Shown: one piece after another, positions 51,076 to 59,133 of the stretch | Layout: each line of letters starts with the position of its first letter | Position numbering within the stretch: position 1 is the stretch's first letter | Notes under the pieces: model-generated | What the model saw: only the letters and a program-made list of their open reading frames with translations | Databases searched by the model: none | Told to the model about the DNA's origin: nothing | Source of the DNA: Miltoncostaea sp963771025 | GTDB lineage: Bacteria > Actinomycetota > Thermoleophilia > Miltoncostaeales > Miltoncostaeaceae | Length of the DNA stretch: 64,000 nucleotides | NCBI GenBank assembly: GCA_963771025.1 | Contig: CAVYRL010000007.1 | Coordinates: 1-64,000, forward strand | Reading direction: 5' to 3' | Translations under genes and position numbers: made by a program

Positions 51076-52076
51076 TCCATGCCTGCGCGCGTGTGCACGG
51101 AGATCCCGTGTGCGCGCGCGAGGGCATTGCCGTCACCGGCGCGCACCGCCTCGGCGACGCGCTCGGGGTCGATGCCGGCCTCCAGCAGGCGCTGGCGCAG
51201 GTCCCCCTCACGGGCCTGGCGGAAGAACAGCACCGCGATCGCGCCGAAGGCCAGCAGGCAGTGCATCAGCATCATCACGGTGCCTGCGTTGGCCTGATCC
51301 TCGAGCGGAGCGACGCCCCAGGCCCCGGCCGCCGAGGCGTGCGAGGGATAGAAGGCCGTGCCCGAGAACCAGTAGACGTTGGCGATCGCGAGGCCGGTGA
51401 ACCACACCGCGGTCATGTACAGCGCCTTGATCCCGGTGCCGAACCACGACGGCGCCGGCAGCACCTCGACGACGGGCGCCCACATCAGAAGGCCGAGCAG
51501 GAGGATCGAGGTCTGCTGGGCGATCCAGAGGGCCCCGTTGTCGAGCACGGCGTGGTGCACGTCGGGGAGCAGCCAGACCACCGTGCCGACCGCCCAGAGG
51601 GGGAAGGCCAGCAGGGGGTGCTGCAGCCGCTGCAGCAGGCGCCGCGTCGACGGACCCAGGAGGTCGGCGGCGAACGCGCGCGGAATCCCCAGCAGGAGCA
51701 GGAGCGGAGCGGCCGCCCCGATCAGGGTGTGCTGCAACATGTGCGCCGTCAGCAGTCCCTGCTGCGCGATGCCGCCGAGCGGCGAGCAGATGGCGATCAG
51801 GATCAGGGCGATCCCGCTGTAGAAGCTCAGCCGGCGCTTGCCGTCGACCCCGCCGACGCGGCGGACCCGGACGCCGTAGAGGACACCCAGCACGAGGAGG
51901 CCGGCGACCTCCACCGGCGGGACCGCCCAGAGCGCGCTCAGGTTGGTCGGGGCGTCGGCCGAGGGGCCTGCGTGACCGGTGTGGTACGCCCCGCCACTGC
52001 CCGCCAGCGCCGTCAAGGCCACCGCCAGGGCGAGGAAGGCGGCCGTGTACATCAGCGTCAGGGGTCGTCGGCTCAC
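51072..52076 (-). CDS. CtaG-like cytochrome c oxidase assembly protein
   Basis: Polytopic membrane protein of 334 aa, caa3-type CtaG family. About eight hydrophobic helices and a histidine-rich core: AHMLQHTLIGAAAPLLLLLGIPRAF, LPDVHHAVLDN and HCLLAFGAIAVLFF. Family members help copper delivery or assembly of cytochrome oxidase. GTG 52076 begins SRRPLTLMYTAAF after a non-conserved upstream part. Its place beside metal genes fits copper handling. Confidence 0.83.
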   Translation of the reverse strand: MSRRPLTLMYTAAFLALAVALTALAGSGGAYHTGHAGPSADAPTNLSALWAVPPVEVAGLLVLGVLYGVRVRRVGGVDGKRRLSFYSGIALILIAICSPLGGIAQQGLLTAHMLQHTLIGAAAPLLLLLGIPRAFAADLLGPSTRRLLQRLQHPLLAFPLWAVGTVVWLLPDVHHAVLDNGALWIAQQTSILLLGLLMWAPVVEVLPAPSWFGTGIKALYMTAVWFTGLAIANVYWFSGTAFYPSHASAAGAWGVAPLEDQANAGTVMMLMHCLLAFGAIAVLFFRQAREGDLRQRLLEAGIDPERVAEAVRAGDGNALARAHGISVHTRAGMD

Positions 52077-52171
52077 GCTGCCGATGCTGGCACACAAACC
52101 TCCGCCGGTCGTCACCCCGGCGCGTCTGCGCTCGTGATCGCGTACGTCTGACCCGCCGATCGGGCCCGGCC

Positions 52172-52657
52172 CTAGTCCTCGCGGCAATCCGGGCAGCGTC
52201 CCTTGAGCACCACGTCGTGGCCCTCGACGGTGTAGTCCGACCGGGTCGCCGTGCCCTCGAGAACCCGCTCGAGCTGAGGATCCTCGAAGGGGCGCACATC
52301 CCCGCAGTCGACGCAGACGAGGTGGTGGTGATGCTCACCGCCGGGCATCGCGGGCTCGTATCGCGCGATTCCGCCTCCCAGGTCGAGCCGCTGCACCAGC
52401 CCGAGGCTCACCAGCAGGTCGAGGACCCGGTACACGCTCGCGATGCCCACGCGGCGCCCCTCGCCGCGCAACTGGTCGAAGATCTCCTGGGCCGACCGGC
52501 AGCACTCCTGGTCGGCCAGGGAGGCGATCACCGCGCGGCGAGCGCCGCCGGAGCGGTGCCCCGCCCGCGCGACCTCCGCCAGGGCGTGGGCCGACCACTC
52601 CTCGGCCGAGCGAGGCCCGTGATCGTGGGGGGCCGGCCCCTGATCCGCGCGTATCAT
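52172..52657 (-). CDS. Fur-family metalloregulator
   Basis: Ferric/zinc uptake regulator family protein (161 aa). The winged helix is canonical: SAQEIFDQLRGEGRRVGIASVYRVLDLLVSLGLVQ (recognition helix SVYRVLDLL). HHHHLVCVDCGDVRPFED and CPDCRED supply the structural CxxC pairs. Divergent by only 8 bases from another Fur-family gene and near znuCBA, so a zinc (Zur) role is likely but not proven. ATG 52657 overlaps the -10 of the divergent gene. Confidence 0.9.
   Translation of the reverse strand: MIRADQGPAPHDHGPRSAEEWSAHALAEVARAGHRSGGARRAVIASLADQECCRSAQEIFDQLRGEGRRVGIASVYRVLDLLVSLGLVQRLDLGGGIARYEPAMPGGEHHHHLVCVDCGDVRPFEDPQLERVLEGTATRSDYTVEGHDVVLKGRCPDCRED
52652..52657 (+). promoter_or_regulatory. 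Putative -10 element, overlapping the divergent start codon
   Basis: TATCAT eight bases before ATG 52666. Read on the other strand it contains the ATG of the neighbouring Fur gene, so transcription or binding at one gene could disturb the other. Confidence 0.4.
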
Positions 52658-52665
52658 CGGACGGG

Positions 52666-53097
52666 ATGAGCGGGCCGATGACCGAGGCGGTATGGCGTCG
52701 ACTGAGCGCGGATGGCCTGCGCCGCACTCCCCAGCGCGAGGCGATCCTGGAGGCGCTCGGGACGGCCGGTGACGGGCTGCCGCTCCCGGTGCTGCTGGCG
52801 CGCGGCCGCCGGCGCGCGCCGGGGCTCGGCGAGCGGACCGCCGAGCGCACGGTGGACCTGCTGGTGCGATCGGGCGCCGTCGATGCCATCACCCGCCCGG
52901 GCGGGGAGGTCGTCTACCGGCTGTGCGGTCGTGGCCATCACCATCATCTGGTCTGCACCTCCTGCGGCGCGGTCGCGGAGCTGGGCGAGTGCGACATCGC
53001 CGACTGGGCCTCCGAGCGGGCCGCCCGTCAGGGCTTCCGCGTGGAGGGACACGACCTCACGGTGCACGGTACCTGCGCCAGCTGCCGGGCCGCCTGA
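52666..53097 (+). CDS. Fur-family regulator with atypical recognition helix
   Basis: Second Fur-family protein (143 aa). LRRTPQREAILEALG and HHHHLVCTSCGAVAEL plus CASCRAA give the family pattern. The region that should read TVYRTLDLL is ERTAERTVDLL, so the DNA-contacting tyrosine and arginine context differs. It may bind a different site or act by pairing with the divergent Fur. ATG 52666 or 52678 could be used; the former fits TATCAT at 52652. Confidence 0.83.
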   Translation: MSGPMTEAVWRRLSADGLRRTPQREAILEALGTAGDGLPLPVLLARGRRRAPGLGERTAERTVDLLVRSGAVDAITRPGGEVVYRLCGRGHHHHLVCTSCGAVAELGECDIADWASERAARQGFRVEGHDLTVHGTCASCRAA

Positions 53098-53102
53098 GCG
53101 AC

Positions 53103-53119
53103 CCCCGGGATCACCGGGG
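53103..53119. terminator. Weak hairpin between convergent genes
   Basis: CCCCGG-GATCA-CCGGGG, a 6-bp stem just after the second Fur gene and reaching into the end of a small convergent reading frame. Possible terminator. Confidence 0.35.
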
Positions 53120-53296
53120 CGGGCGGGAAGGCCTCCGTGCGATGCGGGGGAGAACGAGGACCATGGCCGCGGTGAGCGCGATCGTGACCAGGGGGACCCG
53201 TATCGCCCACGAGAGGTACTCGGTGCCGGCCAGGCGACGCAGCCGGTAATGGGCGAACCGCCGCGCCGGACGGATGATGATGGGTGAGCGGAGCAT
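53111..53296 (-). CDS. Small basic membrane protein, possible gene
   Basis: Reading frame of 61 aa: a basic N-terminal half (PARRFAHYRLRRLAG) then one hydrophobic helix (IRVPLVTIALTAAMVLVL) and a basic tail. No clear ribosome site. It sits between the second Fur gene and znuC on the znu strand. It is too short to be certain. Confidence 0.35.
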   Translation of the reverse strand: MLRSPIIIRPARRFAHYRLRRLAGTEYLSWAIRVPLVTIALTAAMVLVLPRIARRPSRPPR

Positions 53297-53339
53297 GGGG
53301 ACAGCATGACGGGCCGGTCGGACCCCATCGGCGCCCGCA

Positions 53340-54116
53340 TCAGTGCTCGTGGCGATGGATGGGATCCATCGCCAGCTCATGGCCGCCGGGCAGCTCCGCG
53401 AGGACCAGCCCGAAGGTCTCCATCAGGCGCTCCCGGGTGAGGGTCTCGGAGGGAAGGCCGTAAGCGACGACGCGGCGGGCCAGCAGCAGCGCGCGCTCGG
53501 CCGAGAGCGCGTCGGCGATGTCATGGGTGCACACAACCACCGCCGCACCGCGCGCCCGCTCCTGCGCCAGGGCGTCGAGCAGCAGCTCACGGCCGGCCAC
53601 GTCGAGGCCTGCGGTTGGCTCGTCGAGCACCAGCACATCGGCGCGCCACGCGAGCGACTGGGCGATCAGCACACGCTGACGCTGCCCGCCGGACAGAGCG
53701 CCGAGCGGCTCGTCGGCCAGATGGGAGACCCCCATCCGCGCGAGGCTCTCGGCCACGAGCCGCCGGTCGTCGGCGCGCATGCGCCCCAGCAAGCCACGCG
53801 CGGGGAAGCGGCCCATCGCGACGACGTCGGACGCCCGCACGGGCAGCACGAAGCCCGAGGGCTGGATCTGCCCGAGATATGCGACGCGCGCCGGCGTCGC
53901 GCCCGGCGCGGCTCCCAGCACGCGCGCGGCGCCGGCGATGGGGTCGAGCAGGCCGACCAGGGTCTTGATCAGCGTCGACTTGCCCGAGCCGTTGGTGCCG
54001 AGCACCGCCAGCGTGGTGCCCTGCGCGACATCGAGCGTGATGCCCTCGACGACGGGGTGCCCGTCGTAGCCCACCGCGAGGCCGTCCACGGCGATGGCGA
54101 GCGGCGCGGCGCTCAC
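53340..54116 (-). CDS. znuC: Metal ABC transporter ATPase
   Basis: ATP-binding subunit of a zinc/manganese-type ABC importer (258 aa). Walker A GTNGSGKS, signature ALSGGQRQR, Walker B VLVLDEPTAGLD and the H-loop in CTHDIADAL are all present. The C-terminus ends in HRHEH, a small histidine cluster. Coupled to the permease gene by GTGA (54113-54116). Together with the Fur genes it suggests zinc uptake. Confidence 0.9.
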   Translation of the reverse strand: MSAAPLAIAVDGLAVGYDGHPVVEGITLDVAQGTTLAVLGTNGSGKSTLIKTLVGLLDPIAGAARVLGAAPGATPARVAYLGQIQPSGFVLPVRASDVVAMGRFPARGLLGRMRADDRRLVAESLARMGVSHLADEPLGALSGGQRQRVLIAQSLAWRADVLVLDEPTAGLDVAGRELLLDALAQERARGAAVVVCTHDIADALSAERALLLARRVVAYGLPSETLTRERLMETFGLVLAELPGGHELAMDPIHRHEH

Positions 54117-54952
54117 GCCGGCACCGCCGAGGGCGGCGGCCGCCGCACCCCCTGGATCGTGAGCACCACGAAGAAGAGGCCCACCTCGACGAGCACGATG
54201 GAGGCGCCGGCGGCCAGGTCGTAGTGGTACGAGAGCAGGAGGCCGGCGGCGACCGAGACGACGCCGATGAGGGCGGCGCCGATCATCATCACCCCGATGC
54301 GACGGGCCACGAGGGCCGCGGTGGCCGGCGGCGCCACCAGCATCCCGAACACCAGCAGGGTGCCCACCGTCTGGAACGAGACGATCACCGTGACGGCCAC
54401 GGTGCCGAGCATCAGCCAGTCGTACAACTCGGCCGAGAAGCCCGCGACCGCGGTCTGGTCGCGGTCGAACGACAGCAGCAGGAAGGGCCGCGCGCAGATC
54501 GCGGCCACGACCGCCACGGCCACGGTGGCCGCCAGCTGGATCCAGATGTCGGACCACGAGATGCCGAGCACCTCCCCGAACAGAATGCGCGTCAGGTCGC
54601 CCGTGAACGAGTCGGAGCGCGACACGATCACCACCCCCAACGCGAGCATGCCCACGAAGAGCAGACCGATGGCCGTGTCGCCGGACAGGCGCGAGCGCCG
54701 GCGCACCAGGTTGACGCCGCCGATCATCACGGCCGCGCCCACCAGCGCCCCGGCCAGGCCGGGGAGACCGAGGAGGATCGCGCCGGCGATGCCCGGCAGC
54801 ACCCCGTGCGCGAGCGCGTCACCGATGAACGCCAGGCCCCGCAGGACGACGAAGGTGCCGACCACCGCGCACGCGAGCGCCACCAGGCACCCGGCGACGA
54901 GGGCGCGCAGCATGAACTCGTTGTCCAGGAACGGGTCGATCAGCGGGCCCAC
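54113..54952 (-). CDS. znuB: Metal ABC transporter permease
   Basis: ABC-3 family permease (279 aa, eight or nine membrane helices). RALVAGCLVALACAVVGTFVVLRGLAFIGDALAHGVLPGIA is the typical N-terminal half, shown in part as GDALAHGVLPGIA; TVGTLLVFGMLVAPPATAAL is the conserved C-terminal loop. GTG 54952 was selected because it lies 5 bases after the znuA stop. Moves the metal through the membrane with ZnuC. Confidence 0.9.
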   Translation of the reverse strand: MGPLIDPFLDNEFMLRALVAGCLVALACAVVGTFVVLRGLAFIGDALAHGVLPGIAGAILLGLPGLAGALVGAAVMIGGVNLVRRRSRLSGDTAIGLLFVGMLALGVVIVSRSDSFTGDLTRILFGEVLGISWSDIWIQLAATVAVAVVAAICARPFLLLSFDRDQTAVAGFSAELYDWLMLGTVAVTVIVSFQTVGTLLVFGMLVAPPATAALVARRIGVMMIGAALIGVVSVAAGLLLSYHYDLAAGASIVLVEVGLFFVVLTIQGVRRPPPSAVPA

Positions 54953-54957
54953 GCCGA

Positions 54958-55902
54958 TCAACGCTCCGCGGACGGCTGCAGGCCGTTGTGGATGGCCGTG
55001 GCCATGTCCGTCATGAGGGTGAAGTAGGAGCCGTCGGCCGGAAGGTTGTGGGTGGCGATCTCGACAACCGGGACACCCGCCTGATCGGCGATCGCCCTCG
55101 CGACGTCGGGCGGCGTGCCCGCCTCGTTGAAGATCGCGGGCACACCCTCGGCCTCGACCTGCTTCCGCAGCGCGGCCAGGTTGGAGGCGCTCACCTGGGC
55201 CTGTGAGCTGAGGGAGGGGATCAGCGCCCCGATCAGCTGGAGGTGGTAGCGGGCCGCGAAGTAGCCCAGGGACTCGTGGCCGGTCACCAGCTTGCGGCGC
55301 GCCGGGGTGATGCCGGCGAGCGTGCGCTGGATCTGAGCGTCGAGCGCCGTGAGGCGCGTCTCGAGGGTCGTCGCGCGCGCTGCGACGTCGATGCCGAGGT
55401 CGGACGAGATCACCGGCGCCAGGGCCGCGACCATCTGGCGCATCTCGATGGGGCTGGTCCAGATGTGGGGATCGTCGGGGCCGTGCTTCGCGATCTCCGC
55501 GGCCTGATCCTGGCCGAAGGGGCGCAGGGTGACATGGTCCGTGGCGGTGAAGATGCGCACGCCGTCGCCGCGCGCCTGATCGAGGGCGTCTGCCAGGCCC
55601 TCCTCCAGCGTGAGACCGTTCTCCACCACGAGGTCGGCCCCGTTGAGCGCCGCGATGTCCTTCGCGGAGGGCTGGTACTCGTGGGGATCCGCGCCGTTCG
55701 GCATCAGCACCTTCACATCGGCGGTGTCGCCGACGAGGTCCTTCACCAGCGCGCCCAGCGGCGTCGTGGTGACGACGATGGTGGGTTTCGACGATGCGTC
55801 GCCCCCCGAGCCGCAGCCCGCCAGGGACAGGGCGGCGAGGAGGACGGCCACGGCGAAGCCCATCCCGCGGATCCGCCAACGCGCCGTATCGATCCGTCCC
55901 AC
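54958..55902 (-). CDS. znuA: Metal ABC transporter substrate-binding lipoprotein
   Basis: ZnuA/TroA-like metal-binding lipoprotein (314 aa). The signal has RWRIRGMGFAVAVLLAALSLAGC, with a lipobox LAGC. Metal-binding histidines are in GADPHEYQP, HIWTSPIEMRQM and TGHESLGYFAARY, and an aspartate/glutamate in FNEAGT. There is no long His-rich loop, so it is closer to the manganese/zinc TroA type in that respect. GTG 55902 follows a GGGGGG stretch; ATG 55863 is the alternative. First gene of znuABC. Confidence 0.9.
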   Translation of the reverse strand: MGRIDTARWRIRGMGFAVAVLLAALSLAGCGSGGDASSKPTIVVTTTPLGALVKDLVGDTADVKVLMPNGADPHEYQPSAKDIAALNGADLVVENGLTLEEGLADALDQARGDGVRIFTATDHVTLRPFGQDQAAEIAKHGPDDPHIWTSPIEMRQMVAALAPVISSDLGIDVAARATTLETRLTALDAQIQRTLAGITPARRKLVTGHESLGYFAARYHLQLIGALIPSLSSQAQVSASNLAALRKQVEAEGVPAIFNEAGTPPDVARAIADQAGVPVVEIATHNLPADGSYFTLMTDMATAIHNGLQPSAER

Positions 55903-55938
55903 CGGTACCCCCCGATCCGGCACCGGCAGGTGCCTTAA

Positions 55939-55953
55939 TGAGAGCGAGTACCA
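55939..55953 (-). promoter_or_regulatory. Possible Zur/Fur box upstream of znuA
   Basis: TGAGAGCGAGTACCA shows partial dyad symmetry and some likeness to Fur-family boxes of actinobacteria. It lies 37 bases before GTG 55902 in an AT-richer patch. It could also affect lgt on the other strand. Confidence 0.3.
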
Positions 55954-56002
55954 TAACCAATGACGGAGGGGATTGCCGTCGCGATGGTCTACGATCGCCG
56001 AC

Positions 56003-56878
56003 GTGTCGGGCGCCCATCTCCTCGCAAGCATCCCCGCGCCGGGGGTTCGCGGGTTCTCGCTCGGCCCGTTCGACGTGCGCCTCTACGCGCTGTCCCTGCT
56101 CGCCGGCATCGCGGCGGCCACCTGGATCACCATGCGTCGCTGGAAGGCGGGGGGCGGCGATCCCGACCTCGTGCTGGAGGTCGCACTCTGGTCGGTGCTG
56201 GCCGGGATCATCGGCGCGCGCATCTACCACGACATCACGAGCTCCAACCAGCTCGGGTCCCAGTGGTACGCCCCGTTCGCCATCTGGGAGGGAGGACTCG
56301 GCATCTGGGGCGGCGTGGCGGCGGGTGTCGCCGTCGGGGCGCTCGTTGTGCGCCGCCGTGGCGCCAGCGTGTTCCGGTTCATGGACGCCGCCGCGCCGGC
56401 GCTGCTGGTGGCCCAGGGCATCGGACGGTTCGGCAACTACTTCAACCAGGAGCTGTTCGGGGGACCGAGCGACCTGCCGTGGGCGCTCGAGGTGGACGGC
56501 CGATACCGGCCCGCTGCCTATCCGCTCGACGCGACGTACCACCCCACCTTCCTCTACGAGATGCTCTGGAACTTCGCCGGGGCCGCGGTGCTGGTGTGGA
56601 TCGGCCGGCGCTACCGCATCCGCCCGCCGGGGCTCTTCTGCCTGTACGTCGCGATCTACTCGCTGGGGCGGATCTTCTGGGAGCAGCTGCGCGTGGACCC
56701 CTCGCGGATGCTCCTGGGCCAGCGGCTCAACTTCTATGTGGCCCTGGCGCTGCTGATCGGCGCGGTCCTCGGCTTCGTCTGGAGCCAGCGGAGGGGGCAG
56801 ACCGGGGAGGAGGAGAGCGGTGGCGGGCTGCCCCGGTCGCCCGGCGGGCGAGCCAAGCCGGCCCGCCCGAAGGGCTAG
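56003..56878 (+). CDS. lgt: Prolipoprotein diacylglyceryl transferase
   Basis: Transfers diacylglycerol to the lipobox cysteine of prelipoproteins (291 aa, about seven membrane helices). The signature GRFGNYFNQELFGGPS and the RFGNYFNQE region are intact, and YDITSS-like H-D-I-T and LYEMLWNF loops match. The C-terminal 30 residues are Gly/Lys-rich. GTG 56003 was chosen. Substrates in this window include ZnuA and the ferritin-like lipoprotein. Confidence 0.92.
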   Translation: MSGAHLLASIPAPGVRGFSLGPFDVRLYALSLLAGIAAATWITMRRWKAGGGDPDLVLEVALWSVLAGIIGARIYHDITSSNQLGSQWYAPFAIWEGGLGIWGGVAAGVAVGALVVRRRGASVFRFMDAAAPALLVAQGIGRFGNYFNQELFGGPSDLPWALEVDGRYRPAAYPLDATYHPTFLYEMLWNFAGAAVLVWIGRRYRIRPPGLFCLYVAIYSLGRIFWEQLRVDPSRMLLGQRLNFYVALALLIGAVLGFVWSQRRGQTGEEESGGGLPRSPGGRAKPARPKG

Positions 56879-56903
56879 ATCGTCTCCCTAATGGGAGACG
56901 ATC
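56878..56903. terminator. Perfect hairpin at convergent stops
   Basis: GATCGTCTCCC-TAAT-GGGAGACGATC: an 11-bp stem (56878-56888 with 56893-56903) and 4-base loop. It begins at the last base of the lgt stop and includes the end of the convergent membrane gene. Likely a bidirectional terminator. Confidence 0.72.
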
Positions 56904-57391
56904 ACCTTGAGCAGCACGATCGCGAGGCCGAGCGCGATGTTGATGCCGGCGACGGTGAGCGCGCCCGCCACGCCGAGGCGCGCGATCCGTGCGATCCCGA
57001 TTCCCCAGGCGCCGAGCAGGGCGATGCCGAGCGACAGCGACAACGACACCGCCGTCTCGACGCTGTAGAGGCCGAAGCCTGAGAGCACGAGCACGACGAG
57101 GGTCGGCACGCACGCCATGAAGAGGGGGAACTCGCGCCCCATGCGGTGGCCCGCCTGGGCCCAGCCCGGCCGGCCCCCGTCGTGGGTCCACTCCGCGATC
57201 AACGACGCGTGGACGTGGGCGGTCCAGAAAACGGCATTGGTGATCGCCACCGTGATCGCGATCAGCCACGGCCCCGGGTCCTCCTCCAGCGAGATCGACG
57301 CGACCACAGAGAGGGTGATCAGCTCCCCGTAGACGCCGGCCGCGCCCCGGGCGGTGAGCGCCGCCCGGAGCGCGTCGGTGAAGAACGGCAC
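56888..57391 (-). CDS. Four-helix membrane protein, unknown function
   Basis: Membrane protein of 167 aa with about four hydrophobic helices (GELITLSVVASISL, LIAITVAITNAVFWTAHVHASL, PLFMACVPTLVVLVLSGFGL, GIALLGAWGIGIARIARLG). The GTG start shares one base with the TAG stop of ilvD, so it is likely translated by coupling. A family was not recognised; the HVHASLIAEW motif is histidine-containing. Confidence 0.65.
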   Translation of the reverse strand: MPFFTDALRAALTARGAAGVYGELITLSVVASISLEEDPGPWLIAITVAITNAVFWTAHVHASLIAEWTHDGGRPGWAQAGHRMGREFPLFMACVPTLVVLVLSGFGLYSVETAVSLSLSLGIALLGAWGIGIARIARLGVAGALTVAGINIALGLAIVLLKVIVSH

Positions 57392-59091
57392 TAGACCGGC
57401 CGGGTGACCGCCCCCTCGGAGGCGGACGCGACCAACGCGGCGTACTTGGCCAGCACTCCGCGGGTGTAGCGCGGGGTGGGGGGCGTGAAACCCTCGAGCC
57501 GCCGGGCGATCTCGTCGTCGGACACGTCGAGCCGCAGCTCGCGGGCGTCGACGTCGATCACGATCGTGTCGCCCTCGCGGACGGCGGCGATCGGGCCGCC
57601 GCGGAAGGCCTCCGGGGCGATGTGGCCCACCATCAGGCCATGCGTCGCGCCCGAGAAGCGGCCGTCGGTGATCAGGGAGACCTCCTCCCCGATCCCCTCG
57701 CCGACGATGGCCGCGCTGACGTGGAGCATCTCGCGCATGCCGGGGCCGCCCGCCGGCCCCTCGTAGCGGATCACCACGGTGTCGCCGGCCGTGATCGACC
57801 CGGCCTTGACCGCCGCGAAGGCGGCCTCCTCGGAGTCGAAGACGCGGGCGCGACCGGCGAAGTAGCGGCGCTCGTGGCCGGCCAGCTTGACCACGGACCC
57901 CTCGGGGGAGAGGTTGCCGCGCAGGATCGCCAGGCCGCCGGTCGCCGAGAGCGGGGTCTCGATGTCGACCACCACCTTCTGCCCGGCCGCCTCGTGCACC
58001 TGGTCGGAGATCTCCTCGAGCGTGCGGCCGTCGACGTTGACCGCCCCGGAGTGGAGCAGGTCGTGCTTGCGCAGCTCGCGCGTGACGAGGGCGACCCCGC
58101 CCGCCTCGTAGAGGTCGGTCGCCACGTACGTGCCGCCGGGCGTGAGGCTCGCGACGATCGGCGTGCGCTCGGCGATGGTGTCGAAGTCGTCGATCGACAG
58201 CTCGATGCCCATCTCCCAGGCGATCGCCAGCAGGTGGAGCACCCCGTTCGTCGATCCGCCGCTGGCGGCCACCCCGGCGATGGCGTTCTCGATGGAGTCG
58301 CGCGTGATGATCTGGGACGGGCGCACGTCCTCCCGCACCAGACGCATCGCCAGCTCGCCGGCGGCCACGGAGGCCGACTCCTTGTCGGGATGCAGCGCGG
58401 GGACGCCGTTGAGCCCCGCCGGGCTGATGCCGAGGATGTCGAGCGCCATGGACATGGTGTTGGCCGTGAACTGACCGCCGCATGCGCCGGCGCCGGGACA
58501 CGCCACGTTCTCGAGCGCGTGCACCTCCTCAGGGCCGACCTTGCCGGCCGCGTGCGCGCCGACCACCTCGAAGACGTCCTGGATCGTGACGTCGCGGCCC
58601 CGGTAGCGCCCGGGGGCGATCGAGCCGTTGTAGAGGACGAGTCCGGGGATGTCGAGGCGCGCGAGCGCCATCACGGCGGCCGGGATCGTCTTGTCGCAGC
58701 CCACCAGGCACACCAGGCCGTCGAAGGAGTGGCCGCGCGCGGCGAGCTCGAGCGAGTCGGCGATGATCTCGCGGGAGACCAGCGAGCAGCGCATGCCCTC
58801 GGTCCCCATCGATACGCCGTCGGACACCGAGATCGTGTTCAGCTCCATCGGCGTGCCGCCCGCGGCGCGGATGCCGCGCTTGACGTGCTGCGCCAGGTCG
58901 CGCTGGTTGAGGTTGCACGGCATCGTCTCGATCCAGGTCGTCGCCACGCCGATGATCGGGCGGGCGAGGTCCTCGTCGGTGAAGCCGGTGCCCTTCAGCA
59001 TCGCCCGGGCGGGCGCGCGGTCGGGGCCGTCGGTCATGGCGGCGCTGTGGCGCTTCGCCGGATCGCTGGGTCCATACGGGTTCGTCGGCAT
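57391..59091 (-). CDS. ilvD: Dihydroxy-acid dehydratase
   Basis: Fe-S dehydratase of branched-chain amino acid synthesis (566 aa). Cys-containing motifs VGCDKTIPA and CPGAGACGGQFTANTM are intact, as are RGHSFDGLV, SGGSTNGVLHLLA and DGRFSGATHGLMVGHI. Standard length. ATG 59091 lies six bases after TACGAT, so the transcript is probably leaderless. No other ilv genes are in the window. Confidence 0.96.
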   Translation of the reverse strand: MPTNPYGPSDPAKRHSAAMTDGPDRAPARAMLKGTGFTDEDLARPIIGVATTWIETMPCNLNQRDLAQHVKRGIRAAGGTPMELNTISVSDGVSMGTEGMRCSLVSREIIADSLELAARGHSFDGLVCLVGCDKTIPAAVMALARLDIPGLVLYNGSIAPGRYRGRDVTIQDVFEVVGAHAAGKVGPEEVHALENVACPGAGACGGQFTANTMSMALDILGISPAGLNGVPALHPDKESASVAAGELAMRLVREDVRPSQIITRDSIENAIAGVAASGGSTNGVLHLLAIAWEMGIELSIDDFDTIAERTPIVASLTPGGTYVATDLYEAGGVALVTRELRKHDLLHSGAVNVDGRTLEEISDQVHEAAGQKVVVDIETPLSATGGLAILRGNLSPEGSVVKLAGHERRYFAGRARVFDSEEAAFAAVKAGSITAGDTVVIRYEGPAGGPGMREMLHVSAAIVGEGIGEEVSLITDGRFSGATHGLMVGHIAPEAFRGGPIAAVREGDTIVIDVDARELRLDVSDDEIARRLEGFTPPTPRYTRGVLAKYAALVASASEGAVTRPV

Positions 59092-59097
59092 CGGAGG

Positions 59098-59103
59098 ATC
59101 GTA
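59098..59103 (-). promoter_or_regulatory. Putative -10 element, leaderless
   Basis: TACGAT on the minus strand, six bases before ATG 59091. The six bases (CCTCCG) contain no ribosome site. Confidence 0.45.
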
Positions 59104-59133
59104 CCCCGCCGGAGGGCCTCGAGGGGGGCCGGC

